Assembly: GCA_029882355.1 (NCBI GenBank)
Contig: JAOUKV010000005.1
Span: 1 to 64,000, forward strand
Length of the DNA stretch: 64,000 nt
Source: Gammaproteobacteria bacterium
GTDB lineage: Bacteria > Pseudomonadota > Gammaproteobacteria > SZUA-229
Direction of reading: 5' to 3'
The translations under genes were made by a program, and so were the position numbers. Under the pieces are notes generated by a model. That model was not told where the DNA came from. It saw only the letters and a list, made by a program, of their open reading frames with translations, and did not search any database. Positions 52,101 through 61,792 of this stretch are shown here, one piece after another (the first letter of the stretch is position 1; the number at the start of each line of letters is the position of its first letter).

Positions 52101-52937
52101 GAAAGTGGAAATTATTACTGGCATGCACGTGCTATTGATGAACACGGCCTTGCTGGAGAGTGGGGAGAACTTGTTGTTTTCTTTGCTGATGATGACGGTA
52201 TTAATGACACGCCAACAATTCAACTTAAAAATCTAAAAAATGAAGATGATGCACTATCTCTGGATCATCAAGAAGAAAATAAATCAGAAGAGAATGAAGA
52301 TAGTAACGAACATTCTGACAGTGACAGCGATGAAACAACCACTGTTGAAATCAAATGGACCGATAACGACCCTGATAGCAATGCTCAAATTAGTTTGTAC
52401 TATGATACGGATCAATATGGTGAAGATGGTGTATTAATTGCGCTGAATATTTTAGAAGATCCTGATGGTGATTCTGATCGCCATTTCTGGGATGTCAGTC
52501 AAATTCAGGCAGGTATTTACTTTATTTACGCCATCATTGATGACGGAAATAGTACATCCGTTGATTACTCAAACAATGCCATTATCGTTGGTGATGGTGG
52601 CGGACAACCATATTTGAAATTCCAAACATCTGAATCAGAAAATAATGCCAATCGAAATCAACGTGCAATGATAGCCTGGCGCGACATTGACATTAACAGC
52701 AACGCAAGTATCAGCCTTTATTACGACACAGACGATACAGGCTTTGATGGTGTTCTGATTGCTAATGCACTTGAAGAAGATATGGATGGCAATGACGACC
52801 ATTACCTATGGGATATTTCTACACAGGCCGAAGGTACCTACTACATCTACGCCACAATTTCTGATGAAGTTAACAGTTATCGTGTTTATTCAGACAAGGC
52901 CTTTGATATCGAACACCATGGACATAACGAACATTGA
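49116..52937 (+). CDS. Giant secreted protein with beta-helix-like, PKD-type, calcium-repeat and Fn3-like regions
   Basis: A 1273-residue exported surface protein of unknown function. I start at TTG 49116 (AGAGG 8 bp upstream), giving the signal peptide YYLTTLWCILISCIVNLAA; an upstream GTG at 49098 is possible. A Gly-rich beta-helix-like region (about 30-270) is followed by three PKD/K319L-like repeats (about 280-580). Each of these has ANAG and SYxWxQLTGP. A thrombospondin-type calcium repeat follows (DDDSDGMLDIWE, DTDNDGATDLQEF). Four Fn3-like units start at NDAP. Then comes an acidic linker and two SLYYDTDxxGxDGVLI repeats. No LPXTG or membrane tail is present; it ends DIEHHGHNEH. It overlaps the next gene by 4 bp. 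Confidence 0.85.
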   Translation: MRYYLTTLWCILISCIVNLAAINTAYSIEFFRATTISATNSAYDGQDLIVNGVILTIDGSHQFNSVQLLNGAVLTHSLSPTTQLELTSNTFVIDTNSRIDLTGKGRLPTSAVTGSSGGSYGGLGGIYVDGGTTNPVFGSSTLPTDFGIGGTGSAGQTYGGGAIKLTTDNLILNGKIIADGQGFNTFFNSQGGGSGGSILLDVGVLQGSGTLETSGGSGFTFYGGGGGGGGRIAVYYDSATFDLQNNIINLGGVCKPLFGTYGQPGSIYLERKIAVNQAPIANAGASLAIAEQSDVTLIGSATDTDGVISSYSWVQLTGPVVNLINANTATTRFTAPTVLSNDSPTVLQFRLTVVDDQGATASADTNVGVLAINTVPVANAGRDFSINEASSVNLNGTGNDIDGSITNYQWIQISGTPVIITNSTNATASFTAPTLKNIEQLTFRLTVTDNESGTHSDDVLATVNPVNVLPTAIITDTGPIAENTFTTMDGSASSDTDGTVVSYKWTQLTGPAVTLSNTTQTISSFTTPTVYQNTTLSFRLDIQDDEGGSASAITQLTIFDVNTDDDSDGMLDIWEMQFFNTLTHTGTTDTDNDGATDLQEFNFGTDPTAEQQPVQPVIVSPDDIEVTSLQPVLTLINPNQHTGFPVSYGFEVYSDAAMTDLIISGSGTNLSWTINTPLTDNTSYYWRARAIGATLFSGWISSQFFVNTANDAPGIFNISYPQDGIWLASFTPTLSVTNSTDIDGDALSYQFEVYADGNLIAASSNILSGSNGITSWTVDTPLLENNSYIWRAIVSDEHGLSTISSSEPMIFINTVNDAPTTPTLSTPVDGSEISNLYSDLVVNNAIDPEGEPVSYLFELDTVNTFDSVNKQSSGIVNETQTTTGWSVNGLLDNSWYYWRTKASDGLGESLWINASFFVNQFNDAPGITKALNPGDHAWTGNLQPTLEVYPATDIDGDTLSYEFNVYKVVTTSIEPELIATGISNTTFWQLDAPLIESGNYYWHARAIDEHGLAGEWGELVVFFADDDGINDTPTIQLKNLKNEDDALSLDHQEENKSEENEDSNEHSDSDSDETTTVEIKWTDNDPDSNAQISLYYDTDQYGEDGVLIALNILEDPDGDSDRHFWDVSQIQAGIYFIYAIIDDGNSTSVDYSNNAIIVGDGGGQPYLKFQTSESENNANRNQRAMIAWRDIDINSNASISLYYDTDDTGFDGVLIANALEEDMDGNDDHYLWDISTQAEGTYYIYATISDEVNSYRVYSDKAFDIEHHGHNEH

Positions 52938-54259
52938 AAACGCATCAATCACATAGATGCATACTCACACTTGCCATGCTTTATTCTCATAATGGTTTCG
53001 CTAGCATCGACCTCGATCAATTGAAAAAACTATTTAATTCAGGAGATAGTCAGGCCGCCTATGAATATGCACACTCTGAAGTATTGACTCATGAAGGTGA
53101 GCCTGTCTTTGATTATTACTATGGTGCATCAGCAATAGACGTAGGACAAAGTAGCGAAGGTGTTTTTGCGCTCGAACGTGTACTGGATTCACAACCCAAT
53201 AATCATGCTGCACGATTAGAACTAGCACGCGGTTATTTTATTCTTCAGGAATATGCACGAGCGCGTGCAGAGTTCAACACCGTGCTGAAGTACAATCCGC
53301 CTGATGATGTAAGTGAAAGAATTTATAACTATCTGGATAGCATCCGTTTACAGGAAGATAGATATAAAACCACTTCAACCGTCTATGCAGAATTTGGCTA
53401 TGGCTCAGATTCTAATATTAATAGCGGCCCCAGTAATCCAACGATTACTTTTCTCGGACAAACAGGGCAACTTAATGCTTCCGCCTTAGAACAAAAAGAC
53501 AACGTCACTAAGATAAAAGTTAATTATGGTTTCAGTACACCGCTAACAGCAAAATCATCATTTAACGCCAGCATCAATGCCAGCCTGAATAACAACAGTG
53601 ATCACAGCGAACTGAATTCTGCCACTTACACCGAGTCAGCAGGCTTTCGTTATCTGCATGCCCAGGACACCTATTTGATCGATCTAATCGCACAACAATT
53701 TTCCATTGATAATAAAGATTATCGTCAGTTAACCGGCATCAACAGCAACTGGAAAAGGAATCTTTCACAACTATCAACCTTACAGACATATCTTCAGCTT
53801 TCTAAACAGGATTTTGATGGCCAGGAAACGCGAAATGTAGACACTATTTTATTAGGTGTCGGACTCACTAAAAGATTTAATGCTGCCTTATCGCCGGTAA
53901 TATTTAGTAGTTTATATATCGCTCAAGATAATCCAGAACGCAATAGTGATATTGCCAAACAAATTGCAGAGCGTGATTATTACGGCGCTCGAATTGGCGC
54001 GATATTAAGCACATCGGCAAAAACATCAAGTCAACTTTCCATTAACTACCAGAGTAGCCAATATGGACTCAAAGATGATACTAATGGAATTTTAAGAGAA
54101 GACGATCATAGCAGTGCAGAATATAATTTCACCTGGTTAGTATCTCGAAACTGGAGCTTGCTCGCAGACGCCAGCTATATACAAAATGAATCAAGCAACA
54201 CCATAAATGCATACGATCGAAAACAGTTCAGCGTTTCCCTTCACTATGAAATGAAATAA
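52934..54259 (+). CDS. TPR plus outer-membrane beta-barrel protein (Slam-like)
   Basis: A 441-residue protein. The signal peptide is at about residues 1-24 (ILTLAMLYSHNGFASI). TPR repeats follow (about 40-145, GVFALERVLDSQPNNHAARLELARGYFIL). A C-terminal barrel of alternating strands (about 160-441) ends QFSVSLHYEMK, with the final aromatic strand typical of outer-membrane proteins. This is the layout of the surface lipoprotein assembly modulators (DUF560). The TTG start overlaps the giant-protein stop, showing tight coupling. Expected to export or display a neighbouring protein. Confidence 0.78.
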   Translation: MKTHQSHRCILTLAMLYSHNGFASIDLDQLKKLFNSGDSQAAYEYAHSEVLTHEGEPVFDYYYGASAIDVGQSSEGVFALERVLDSQPNNHAARLELARGYFILQEYARARAEFNTVLKYNPPDDVSERIYNYLDSIRLQEDRYKTTSTVYAEFGYGSDSNINSGPSNPTITFLGQTGQLNASALEQKDNVTKIKVNYGFSTPLTAKSSFNASINASLNNNSDHSELNSATYTESAGFRYLHAQDTYLIDLIAQQFSIDNKDYRQLTGINSNWKRNLSQLSTLQTYLQLSKQDFDGQETRNVDTILLGVGLTKRFNAALSPVIFSSLYIAQDNPERNSDIAKQIAERDYYGARIGAILSTSAKTSSQLSINYQSSQYGLKDDTNGILREDDHSSAEYNFTWLVSRNWSLLADASYIQNESSNTINAYDRKQFSVSLHYEMK

Positions 54260-54287
54260 CACCCTTAAACATTTTGAGGAAAAGGTT

Positions 54288-55895
54288 ATGACAAAATTTA
54301 CAGACAATATAATCTGGATAAAAAATTTATTTTTTATAATAGGGATTTTATTTTCCAGCCACGCCATTTCAGAAAACAATATCGGACGAGTTATCCATAC
54401 CAATGGCGACCTTGTTGCTTCAAATAATGGTTCATCAAGAGCATTACAACGCGGTTCTTATATAGCTGAGGGAGATATAGTTAATTCCGGTTCAAGCGCA
54501 AAAGCACAGTTAAGGATGATGGATGGAGCATTAATTGTTTTACGCCAAAATTCTGAAATGCATTTTGAAGAATACCAGTATGATGATGAAGACGAGTCAG
54601 TCGGTAGTAGTATTTTCAGTTTAATCAAAGGTGGTTTTAAAACCATCTCCGGGTTAATTGGCAAACGTAATAAAAAGAATTATAAAGTTAAAACAGCTTT
54701 TACCACGATAGGAATTCGTGGCACTGATTATGGTGTCACCCTATGTGAGCAGAGCAATTGCAGTGATGGCGCTAATGGATCACTCAGTGATGGTCTCTAT
54801 GCCAGTGTCATTGACGGTGAGATTTCCAGCGAAAATGAAGCCGGTCTGTATATATTTTCTAATGATGAATATTTTTATGTTGCCAGCAAGACTAGCAAAC
54901 CAGAAAGTTTGTTGAAAGCACCTGGTGTTATTTTTGATCCAAATATGATTGAAGCCAGCACTGAAGGAATGAATGTTAATAATGAATATGCCACTTTGCT
55001 GACAGATAAGAATCTGGATCAGGGTGCTGTAATACAGACCAATGTTAACATGCAAAATATTGCAATGTATGACGGCTCCTTTACACCACTTTTTGAAGCG
55101 GCCAATGATGTCAGTAACAATACCTATATGGTTTCTTCAAATCCCGGCGACACCATGATGTTTAGCTACTTTCAAGGTACAGCCGGTGCTTTAAGCCCTG
55201 TGTCACAAACCCTTATCGATGATGGCACAATCAATAATCAATTTACACTTAACGCCATCGCAGCTGACAACGGCACATTGATACCCCTCGCCTCACAGAT
55301 ATCATTTGGCGCTGCGCAAACGACAAGTACACTTTACATTGCTAATGCCACAGCAAGTGATGTTAGCTCAATGAACATTGGTGGAACAGATATTAGCTGG
55401 GGTCGTTGGAGTGGTGATCTATATGAAACCACAGATGGTGCAACAGCAACCGCTCATTCCGGCTCACTTCACTATGTCGTCGTGGATGGAGGTTTAACTA
55501 CCCCCGCACAGATCAGTGCAATGACCGGTAACTTTAATTACTCAACAGTTGCCGGTACAAATGCCACTGACCTCAATGGCAATGTGGCGAGCAATATCGC
55601 CGATGTCAATATGGCAGTTGATTTTGGCCTGCAAAATATCAATAGTTTTTCAGTAGCAACCAATGTTGCTGGTATCGACTATCAGGCAGAGTTGATGGCG
55701 GCTACCACAATCACTTCAGCGGTAACTAATGGTATGTTCTTAGCGGGTAATTCGGCAGGCACATGCCCAACTTGTGGTGGCCAGGCCAGTTTAGGCTTTG
55801 TCGGCACACAGGCTGAAGGCGCTATCACCAGTTACAACATTGGTAATGCCGCCATGTCGTCCACCATTACTGGTACAGCGATAATAACTCGCTAA
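54288..55895 (+). CDS. FecR-domain exported protein with TbpB-like barrel C-terminus
   Basis: A 535-residue exported protein. The signal peptide is at about residues 10-30 (KNLFFIIGILFSSHAIS). The FecR domain (about 35-200) has RGSYIAEGDIVNSGSSAKAQ and TIGIRGTDYGVTLCE. The last 170 residues have short beta strands (GNFNYSTVAG, VNMAVDFGLQNINSF) and a GFVGTQAEG motif. This recalls the C-terminal barrel of TbpB and other Slam substrates, often written FFGPxAEE. ATG has GAGGAAAAGG upstream. Third gene of the surface unit, 28 bp after the Slam-like gene. Confidence 0.75.
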   Translation: MTKFTDNIIWIKNLFFIIGILFSSHAISENNIGRVIHTNGDLVASNNGSSRALQRGSYIAEGDIVNSGSSAKAQLRMMDGALIVLRQNSEMHFEEYQYDDEDESVGSSIFSLIKGGFKTISGLIGKRNKKNYKVKTAFTTIGIRGTDYGVTLCEQSNCSDGANGSLSDGLYASVIDGEISSENEAGLYIFSNDEYFYVASKTSKPESLLKAPGVIFDPNMIEASTEGMNVNNEYATLLTDKNLDQGAVIQTNVNMQNIAMYDGSFTPLFEAANDVSNNTYMVSSNPGDTMMFSYFQGTAGALSPVSQTLIDDGTINNQFTLNAIAADNGTLIPLASQISFGAAQTTSTLYIANATASDVSSMNIGGTDISWGRWSGDLYETTDGATATAHSGSLHYVVVDGGLTTPAQISAMTGNFNYSTVAGTNATDLNGNVASNIADVNMAVDFGLQNINSFSVATNVAGIDYQAELMAATTITSAVTNGMFLAGNSAGTCPTCGGQASLGFVGTQAEGAITSYNIGNAAMSSTITGTAIITR

Positions 55896-55914
55896 ATAAA
55901 ATACTTTTAGCTAT

Positions 55915-55943
55915 AAAAAAGCCTGCTAATCGCAGGCTTTTTT
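55915..55943. terminator. Bidirectional terminator
   Basis: AAAAAAGCCTGC (55915-55926) pairs with GCAGGCTTTTTT (55932-55943) around TAATC. It separates the plus-strand FecR gene from the convergent S24-like gene and has T-runs both ways. Confidence 0.95.
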
Positions 55944-55953
55944 ATAGTTCTAA

Positions 55954-56286
55954 TCAATCGTAGTGTTTTCTATCCTTGCGCCTTCGCCCCGCCTGCTGTG
56001 ATATCACACCGGTAACTGCATCTAAACTCGGGATCTCAACAGTATCGTACAAGTCATTCAGTGGTTGCAGAAAATATTTATCTTCAAGGATTCTTAATTG
56101 CCTAAAAACCAGCTCATCATCATGCATGGCCGTAACATAACAGCCATCTTTCATTGCGCCGGCTGGGTCAACGATAATAATCACACCCTCATTAAACTCT
56201 GGCTGCATACTGTCACCCAGTACGCGTAATGCATAAGGTTCTCTTGCACTACAACCACCTGAACCGCCTGTGTCACATGAAGACAT
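55954..56286 (-). CDS. Stand-alone S24 (LexA/UmuD-like) peptidase-domain protein
   Basis: A 110-residue single S24 domain. The nucleophile motif GDSMQPEFNEG is near residue 25. The general-base position normally has Lys (as in VKRL), but here the corresponding segment is ELVFRQLRI with Arg. The self-cleavage Lys is therefore apparently lost, suggesting a non-catalytic or altered protein. The Gly/Cys-rich N-terminus (SSCDTGGSGGCS) is unusual. There is no DNA-binding domain. Divergent from the SlyD-like gene. Confidence 0.82.
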   Translation of the reverse strand: MSSCDTGGSGGCSAREPYALRVLGDSMQPEFNEGVIIIVDPAGAMKDGCYVTAMHDDELVFRQLRILEDKYFLQPLNDLYDTVEIPSLDAVTGVISQQAGRRRKDRKHYD

Positions 56287-56429
56287 AAAAACCCTCTTAA
56301 ACTGTTGATTTACAGAGCCTAATTATACACTCTAGGCCAATCGGCAGCCATAGTCTTCTATGCAGCTTGCTATCATTCCGTGTAAAATGCCTGCCCATAA
56401 TTAATCATGACCTGACCTTTGAGGAAACC

Positions 56430-56909
56430 ATGTCCGACATTATTGCAAAAAACAAGTTCGTCTCACTGACCTACGCCATTACTGACGAAACTGGTGAAAT
56501 TGTAGAGCGCATCGACCTGCCCGTACCATTAATTCTCGGCCATAACAGTCAACTCATCGAAAAAATTGAGCAAGCTTTGATTGGTAAGAAAACGGGCGAC
56601 ATCATTAATGTGAAATTAACCGCTGAAGAAGGTTTTGGCCCTCATCAGCCAGATCTCACTTTCACTGACGATCTACAAAATGTGCCTGAAGAATTTCAGC
56701 GTATTGGTGCTGAAGTACAGTTTCAAAATGATAAAGGTGAAAGCAAAGATTTTCGCGTTGTCAGCATAGAAAACGGCAAACTCACCGTTGATGGTAATCA
56801 TCCGCTGGCGGGCAAAGCCATTACCTATATCATCACTGTGACTGAAGTACGTGATCCAACCACCGATGAAATGGCTAACGGTGTAGAAAACCAGCCTTCA
56901 CTGCACTAG
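56430..56909 (+). CDS. FKBP-type peptidyl-prolyl isomerase, SlyD-like
   Basis: A 159-residue folding helper. The FKBP part has FVSLTYAITDETGEIVER, then LGHNSQLIEKIEQALIGKKTGD, then the inserted flap domain (about 75-130) and NHPLAGKAITYIITVTEVR. All are SlyD-type hallmarks. It lacks the His-rich nickel-binding tail of E. coli SlyD. ATG 56430 has GAGG upstream; the longer frame to 56367 has no homologous sequence. Confidence 0.92.
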   Translation: MSDIIAKNKFVSLTYAITDETGEIVERIDLPVPLILGHNSQLIEKIEQALIGKKTGDIINVKLTAEEGFGPHQPDLTFTDDLQNVPEEFQRIGAEVQFQNDKGESKDFRVVSIENGKLTVDGNHPLAGKAITYIITVTEVRDPTTDEMANGVENQPSLH

Positions 56910-56932
56910 ACATTGCGTATACGGGAGATTTA

Positions 56933-56984
56933 TACCCCCATAAAAGCCTTTATTGCTGAAAAATAGAGTGGATTAAGGTATTCT
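56933..56984 (+). promoter_or_regulatory. Possible promoter with TACCCCCA motif
   Basis: TACCCCCA (56933-56940) lies 39 bp before a TATTCT -10-like box (56979-56984) ahead of the PPi-metabolism genes. The motif recurs before sat (63113). A single half-site of this length is common by chance. Confidence 0.25.
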
Positions 56985-57020
56985 CGCACTCCTGATTTAT
57001 CGTTCAGAGCCAAAAATCAA

Positions 57021-57374
57021 ATGTCATCCATAGCAGATATCACCGATACAGAACAGTGGGCCGTATCAACCACGCTAAAAGAGCGCTGGCCGGAACGCAG
57101 CATTGAACTGCAATTAGCCGATGTCGAAATTCGTATGTACCCTGGCGACAAAGAACTGGTCGAGTGCCCCGCTATCTTCTGGCAGGTCGATGAAGCTAAC
57201 TTTATCGTCATCAAAGTGGGCGACCGCGTTTACCGTGCGCAATTCTTTTATCGTGGTTATCAGCAATACGGTAGCGGCGGCAAAGACTTTGATGACATCA
57301 ATGATTGCCTTGTAACCATGCTGCAAGTTCACGCTGATCGAGAAACAGCGAGAAACGAAGAACAAACGTCCTAA
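57021..57374 (+). CDS. Conserved-looking hypothetical protein (117 aa)
   Basis: Not recognised. A soluble alpha/beta protein with a distinctive AIFWQVDEANFIVIKVGDRVYRAQFFYRGYQQYG split over residues 48-81. It is upstream of PPi-dependent phosphofructokinase by 42 bp and may share its transcript. No cysteine cluster; one Cys in VECPAIF and one in NDCLVTM. Confidence 0.7.
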   Translation: MSSIADITDTEQWAVSTTLKERWPERSIELQLADVEIRMYPGDKELVECPAIFWQVDEANFIVIKVGDRVYRAQFFYRGYQQYGSGGKDFDDINDCLVTMLQVHADRETARNEEQTS

Positions 57375-57416
57375 TTCAAATTAAAAATATATAAAACTAC
57401 TCAACGAGGAAAACCT

Positions 57417-58685
57417 ATGAGCAAAAAAATGAACGCGTTTTACGCACAGTCCGGTGGTGTAACCGCTGTGATCAATGCATCAGCCTGTGGTGTTATTGAA
57501 ACTGCACGCAAACACAAAGATAAAATCGGTAAAGTTTACGCTGGTAGCAGCGGCATCATCGGTGCTTTGACCGAAGAACTCATCGATACCAGCAAAGAAA
57601 CAAAAAGCACGATTGCGGGTCTGCGTAGCACACCATCTGGCGCTTTCGGTTCTTGTCGTTTCAAATTAAAAAGTCTGGAAGATAACAAAGCTGAATATGA
57701 GCGTTTAATCGAAGTATTCAAAGCCCACAACATCGGTTACTTCTTCTACAATGGCGGCGGTGATTCTGCTGACACCTGTTTAAAAATTTCTCAGATCGGT
57801 AAAAAAATGGGTTACCCGATCACTGCAGTTCATGTTCCAAAAACGGTTGATAATGATCTGCCTATTACTGATAACTGCCCAGGTTTTGGCTCAGTAGCTA
57901 AATACATCGCTCTTTCAACGATGGAAGCAAGCTTCGATGTTGCTTCAATGTGCAAAACTTCAACTAAAGTATTCGTACTTGAAGTAATGGGTCGTCATGC
58001 TGGCTGGATTGCAGCTGCTGGTGCAATGGCTTCAACTGCGGAACACGAAATTCCTGTTGTCGTTTTATTCCCTGAAGTTAAATTCGATCAGAAAGCTTTC
58101 CTGAAGAATGTTGACGATAAAGTTAAACAGTTCGGTTACTGCACAGTGGTTGTTTCTGAAGGTGTTGCATGGCCAAATGGCAAGTTCCTTGCTGAAACTG
58201 GTTTAAAAGATGCATTTGGTCACAGTCAATTAGGTGGTGCTGCTCCTGTTGTTGCTGGCATGATCCAGGAAAAACTGGGCCACAAATACCATTGGGCTGT
58301 TGCCGACTACCTGCAACGTGCGGCCCGTCACATCGCTTCTAAATCAGACGTTGAACAAGCTTATGCAACTGGTAAAGCGGCTGTTGAGTACGCGATTAAA
58401 GGTCACAACTCAGTGATGCCAGCAATCAAACGTACCAGCAACAAGCCTTACAAGTGGAAAATTGAAATGGCTCCACTGAAGAAAATCGCTAACGTTGAAA
58501 AAATGATGCCTAAGAGCTTCATTTCTAAAGACGGTTTCGGTATCACTAAAAAATGTCGTGAATACCTTGAACCTCTAATCCAAGGCGAAGACTACCCTGC
58601 TTACAACAAAAATGGCCTGCCTAAATACGTTACTTTGAAGAAAGTAATGGTTGAAAAGAAGTGTGCTCCTTTTGAAGTAAAATAA
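57417..58685 (+). CDS. pfp: Pyrophosphate-dependent 6-phosphofructokinase
   Basis: A 422-residue glycolytic/gluconeogenic enzyme using PPi instead of ATP. The nucleotide-site GGGDS (near residue 113) has Asp in place of the ATP-enzyme Gly. PKTVDNDLP near 141 has the PPi-specific Lys, and MGRHAGWIAAAGA near 190 binds fructose 6-phosphate. The reversible reaction suits an autotroph that also has an H+-pyrophosphatase. CGAGGAAAAC upstream is a strong ribosome site. Confidence 0.95.
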   Translation: MSKKMNAFYAQSGGVTAVINASACGVIETARKHKDKIGKVYAGSSGIIGALTEELIDTSKETKSTIAGLRSTPSGAFGSCRFKLKSLEDNKAEYERLIEVFKAHNIGYFFYNGGGDSADTCLKISQIGKKMGYPITAVHVPKTVDNDLPITDNCPGFGSVAKYIALSTMEASFDVASMCKTSTKVFVLEVMGRHAGWIAAAGAMASTAEHEIPVVVLFPEVKFDQKAFLKNVDDKVKQFGYCTVVVSEGVAWPNGKFLAETGLKDAFGHSQLGGAAPVVAGMIQEKLGHKYHWAVADYLQRAARHIASKSDVEQAYATGKAAVEYAIKGHNSVMPAIKRTSNKPYKWKIEMAPLKKIANVEKMMPKSFISKDGFGITKKCREYLEPLIQGEDYPAYNKNGLPKYVTLKKVMVEKKCAPFEVK

Positions 58686-58710
58686 TTACTTGATTGATTA
58701 ACGAGTTGTC

Positions 58711-58917
58711 ATGACCTTAGAAAAAGCAAACGAACTAATAGCCATGCACGTCAGTTTTGGTAGCGGTTATAACCGTCACGCAACGCGCATGATTTTAGGC
58801 GAAATCATGCGTGACTTTGGTCAGGCAGCCGTTGATCAGTTAATTCGAGATTATGATCTCACAGGAAAATGGGATTTTAAAGAAGGTGTTTTTTATGAGA
58901 CACCCTTCAAGAAATAA
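58711..58917 (+). CDS. Small conserved-looking protein between pfp and adk (68 aa)
   Basis: Not recognised. A helical 68-residue protein: LEKANELIAMHVSFGSGYNR, then ATRMILGEIMRDFGQAAVDQLI. It begins 26 bp after pfp and ends 47 bp before adk, so it is in the same transcript. No motif suggests catalysis. Confidence 0.7.
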   Translation: MTLEKANELIAMHVSFGSGYNRHATRMILGEIMRDFGQAAVDQLIRDYDLTGKWDFKEGVFYETPFKK

Positions 58918-58921
58918 ATAA

Positions 58922-59617
<696 letters not shown>

Positions 59618-59624
59618 ATAATAC

Positions 59625-59652
59625 AAAAAGCCCCATTATTCGGGGCTTTTTT
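59625..59652 (+). terminator. Terminator after adk
   Basis: AAAAAGCCCC (59625-59634) pairs with GGGGCTTTTT (59642-59651) around ATTATTC, followed by T. It separates adk from hppA, so the latter has its own promoter. Confidence 0.95.
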
Positions 59653-59660
59653 AATTAAGC

Positions 59661-59695
59661 TTGATCAAGATCACAAGTTGAACATGAAATATAAT
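59661..59695 (+). promoter_or_regulatory. hppA promoter with FNR-like site
   Basis: TATAAT (59690-59695) is a consensus -10. TTGAT-CAAG-ATCAC (59661-59674) matches the FNR/Anr consensus TTGAT-N4-ATCAA in 9 of 10 positions, and sits around -35. Such a match is expected about twice in 64 kb by chance, so the site is only a candidate. Confidence 0.4.
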
Positions 59696-59736
59696 ATAAA
59701 AAGCAAACCTCAAAATAATAATTAGGAGTTTTAAGT

Positions 59737-61773
59737 ATGTCCATTGAAATTATCATCGCTCTTGGTTGTGCCCTTGCCGGCATCGCCTATGGCGTTATTT
59801 CCATTTTTAGTATCCTCGCTAAGCCGATGGGTAACGAAGCAATGGTTAAAATCCAGAGTGCAATTCAGGAAGGCGCAATCGCTTATCTGAAAAGACAATA
59901 CACTGCCATCGCTGTAGTTGGTGCTATTATTTTTGTCGTTATCATGTATGCGCTAGGTGCGGCTACAGCCATCGGTTTTGCCCTTGGCGCTGTGCTTTCC
60001 GGTCTTGCTGGTTTCATTGGCATGCATGTATCTGTACGCTCTAACTCTCGTACTGCTGAGGCAGCTAAAGACGGCATTAACCCTGCCCTGCAAATTGCAT
60101 TCAAAGGTGGCGCGATCACTGGCATGTTGGTTGTAGGCCTGGCTCTACTGGGTGTTGCTGGTTATTATGCGACACTCACCGCAACAGGCATGCACATGAA
60201 TGAGGCACTGCACTCACTGGTTGGCCTTGCCTTCGGTGGCTCTTTGATCTCTATCTTTGCACGTCTTGGTGGCGGTATCTTCACTAAGGGTGCGGATGTA
60301 GGCGCCGATATCGTGGGTAAAGTCGAAGCTGGTATCCCAGAAGACGACATTCGTAACCCTGCGGTTATCGCTGATAACGTTGGTGATAACGTTGGTGACT
60401 GCGCCGGTATGGCTGCTGACCTGTTTGAAACTTACGCGGTAACACTGATCGCTACCATGCTACTGGGTGGCCTGCTATTGGGCAACACTGCTGGCGAACT
60501 GGCGGTGACTTTCCCTCTCGTATTGGGTGGTGTTTCTATCATCGCATCTATCATTGGTACTTTCTTCGTGAAAACTTCTGATGGCGGTAAGATCATGAAC
60601 GCGCTGTACCGTGGCACACTTGTTGCTGCTGCAATTTCAGCCGTTGCTTTCTACTTCATCACCAATAAAATGATGGGCAACATCGATGGCTACACAGCCA
60701 GTGCTTTGTTCTACTCCACATTGATTGGTCTGGCACTAACAGTGGCAATGATCGTGATCACCGAGTACTACACTGCGACTGAGTACGGCCCTGTAAAACG
60801 TATCGCTGAGGCCTCAACCACCGGTGATGGCACTAACGTAATCGCTGGTCTGGGTGTTTCAATGAAATCAACGGCTCTGCCTGTTTTGGCTGTTTGTGCT
60901 TCCATCTGGGGTGCCTACGAGCTGGCTGGCTTATACGGTATCGCGATTGCGGCGACTTCCATGCTGTCCATGACAGGTATTGTCGTTGCACTTGATGCCT
61001 ACGGCCCTATCACAGATAACGCCGGCGGTATTGCTGAAATGGCTGAATTGCCAGAAGACGTACGCAACACCACAGACGCACTGGACGCTGTGGGTAACAC
61101 CACAAAGGCGGTGACCAAAGGTTATGCGATTGGTTCTGCAGGCCTGGCAACACTGGTTCTGTTTGCTGATTACACCAACACGCTAGACGCCAAACTGGCT
61201 GCGGCTGGACAGGGAGCGGCAACTTTTGACCTGTCCAATCATATGGTCATTATCGGTCTGTTCATCGGCGGCCTGATCCCTTACCTGTTTGGTGCCATGG
61301 CGATGGAAGCAGTAGGTCGTGCAGCGGGCGGTATTGTCAATGAAGTACGTCGTCAGTTCAAAGAAAAACCGGGCATCATGGATTACTCAGAAAAACCTGA
61401 CTATTCCAAAGCTGTCGACATGCTGACAAAGGCAGCGATCAAAGAAATGATGATTCCTTCATTACTACCTATCGCAGCACCTATTGCTGTTGGTTACTTC
61501 CTCGGTGCTCAGGCACTGGGTGGTATGCTTATTGGTACTATCGTAACCGGTCTGTTCGTAGCGATTTCTATGACTACCGGTGGTGGTGCATGGGATAACG
61601 CCAAGAAATACATTGAAGATGGTAATCATGGTGGTAAAGGTTCCGATGCGCATAAAGCAGCGGTTACTGGTGATACTGTAGGTGATCCGTACAAGGATAC
61701 TGCTGGTCCAGCGATCAACCCATTGATCAAGATCATCAACATTGTGGCACTGATGATGGTTCCACTGCTGTAA
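59737..61773 (+). CDS. hppA: K+-independent proton-translocating pyrophosphatase
   Basis: A 678-residue membrane protein with about 16 helices that pumps H+ using PPi hydrolysis, or makes PPi in reverse. The substrate site lies at residues about 186-235 with [11 protein letters not shown] and [30 protein letters not shown] near 453-462 has Lys after Thr-Thr, the residue that marks the K+-independent class (Ala in K+-dependent enzymes). AGGAG ribosome site; strong terminator follows. Confidence 0.97.
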   Translation: MSIEIIIALGCALAGIAYGVISIFSILAKPMGNEAMVKIQSAIQEGAIAYLKRQYTAIAVVGAIIFVVIMYALGAATAIGFALGAVLSGLAGFIGMHVSVRSNSRTAEAAKDGINPALQIAFKGGAITGMLVVGLALLGVAGYYATLTATGMHMNEALHSLVGLAFGGSLISIFARLGGGIFTKGADVGADIVGKVEAGIPEDDIRNPAVIADNVGDNVGDCAGMAADLFETYAVTLIATMLLGGLLLGNTAGELAVTFPLVLGGVSIIASIIGTFFVKTSDGGKIMNALYRGTLVAAAISAVAFYFITNKMMGNIDGYTASALFYSTLIGLALTVAMIVITEYYTATEYGPVKRIAEASTTGDGTNVIAGLGVSMKSTALPVLAVCASIWGAYELAGLYGIAIAATSMLSMTGIVVALDAYGPITDNAGGIAEMAELPEDVRNTTDALDAVGNTTKAVTKGYAIGSAGLATLVLFADYTNTLDAKLAAAGQGAATFDLSNHMVIIGLFIGGLIPYLFGAMAMEAVGRAAGGIVNEVRRQFKEKPGIMDYSEKPDYSKAVDMLTKAAIKEMMIPSLLPIAAPIAVGYFLGAQALGGMLIGTIVTGLFVAISMTTGGGAWDNAKKYIEDGNHGGKGSDAHKAAVTGDTVGDPYKDTAGPAINPLIKIINIVALMMVPLL

Positions 61774-61792
61774 TCTAGTAGCAATTAGTACG

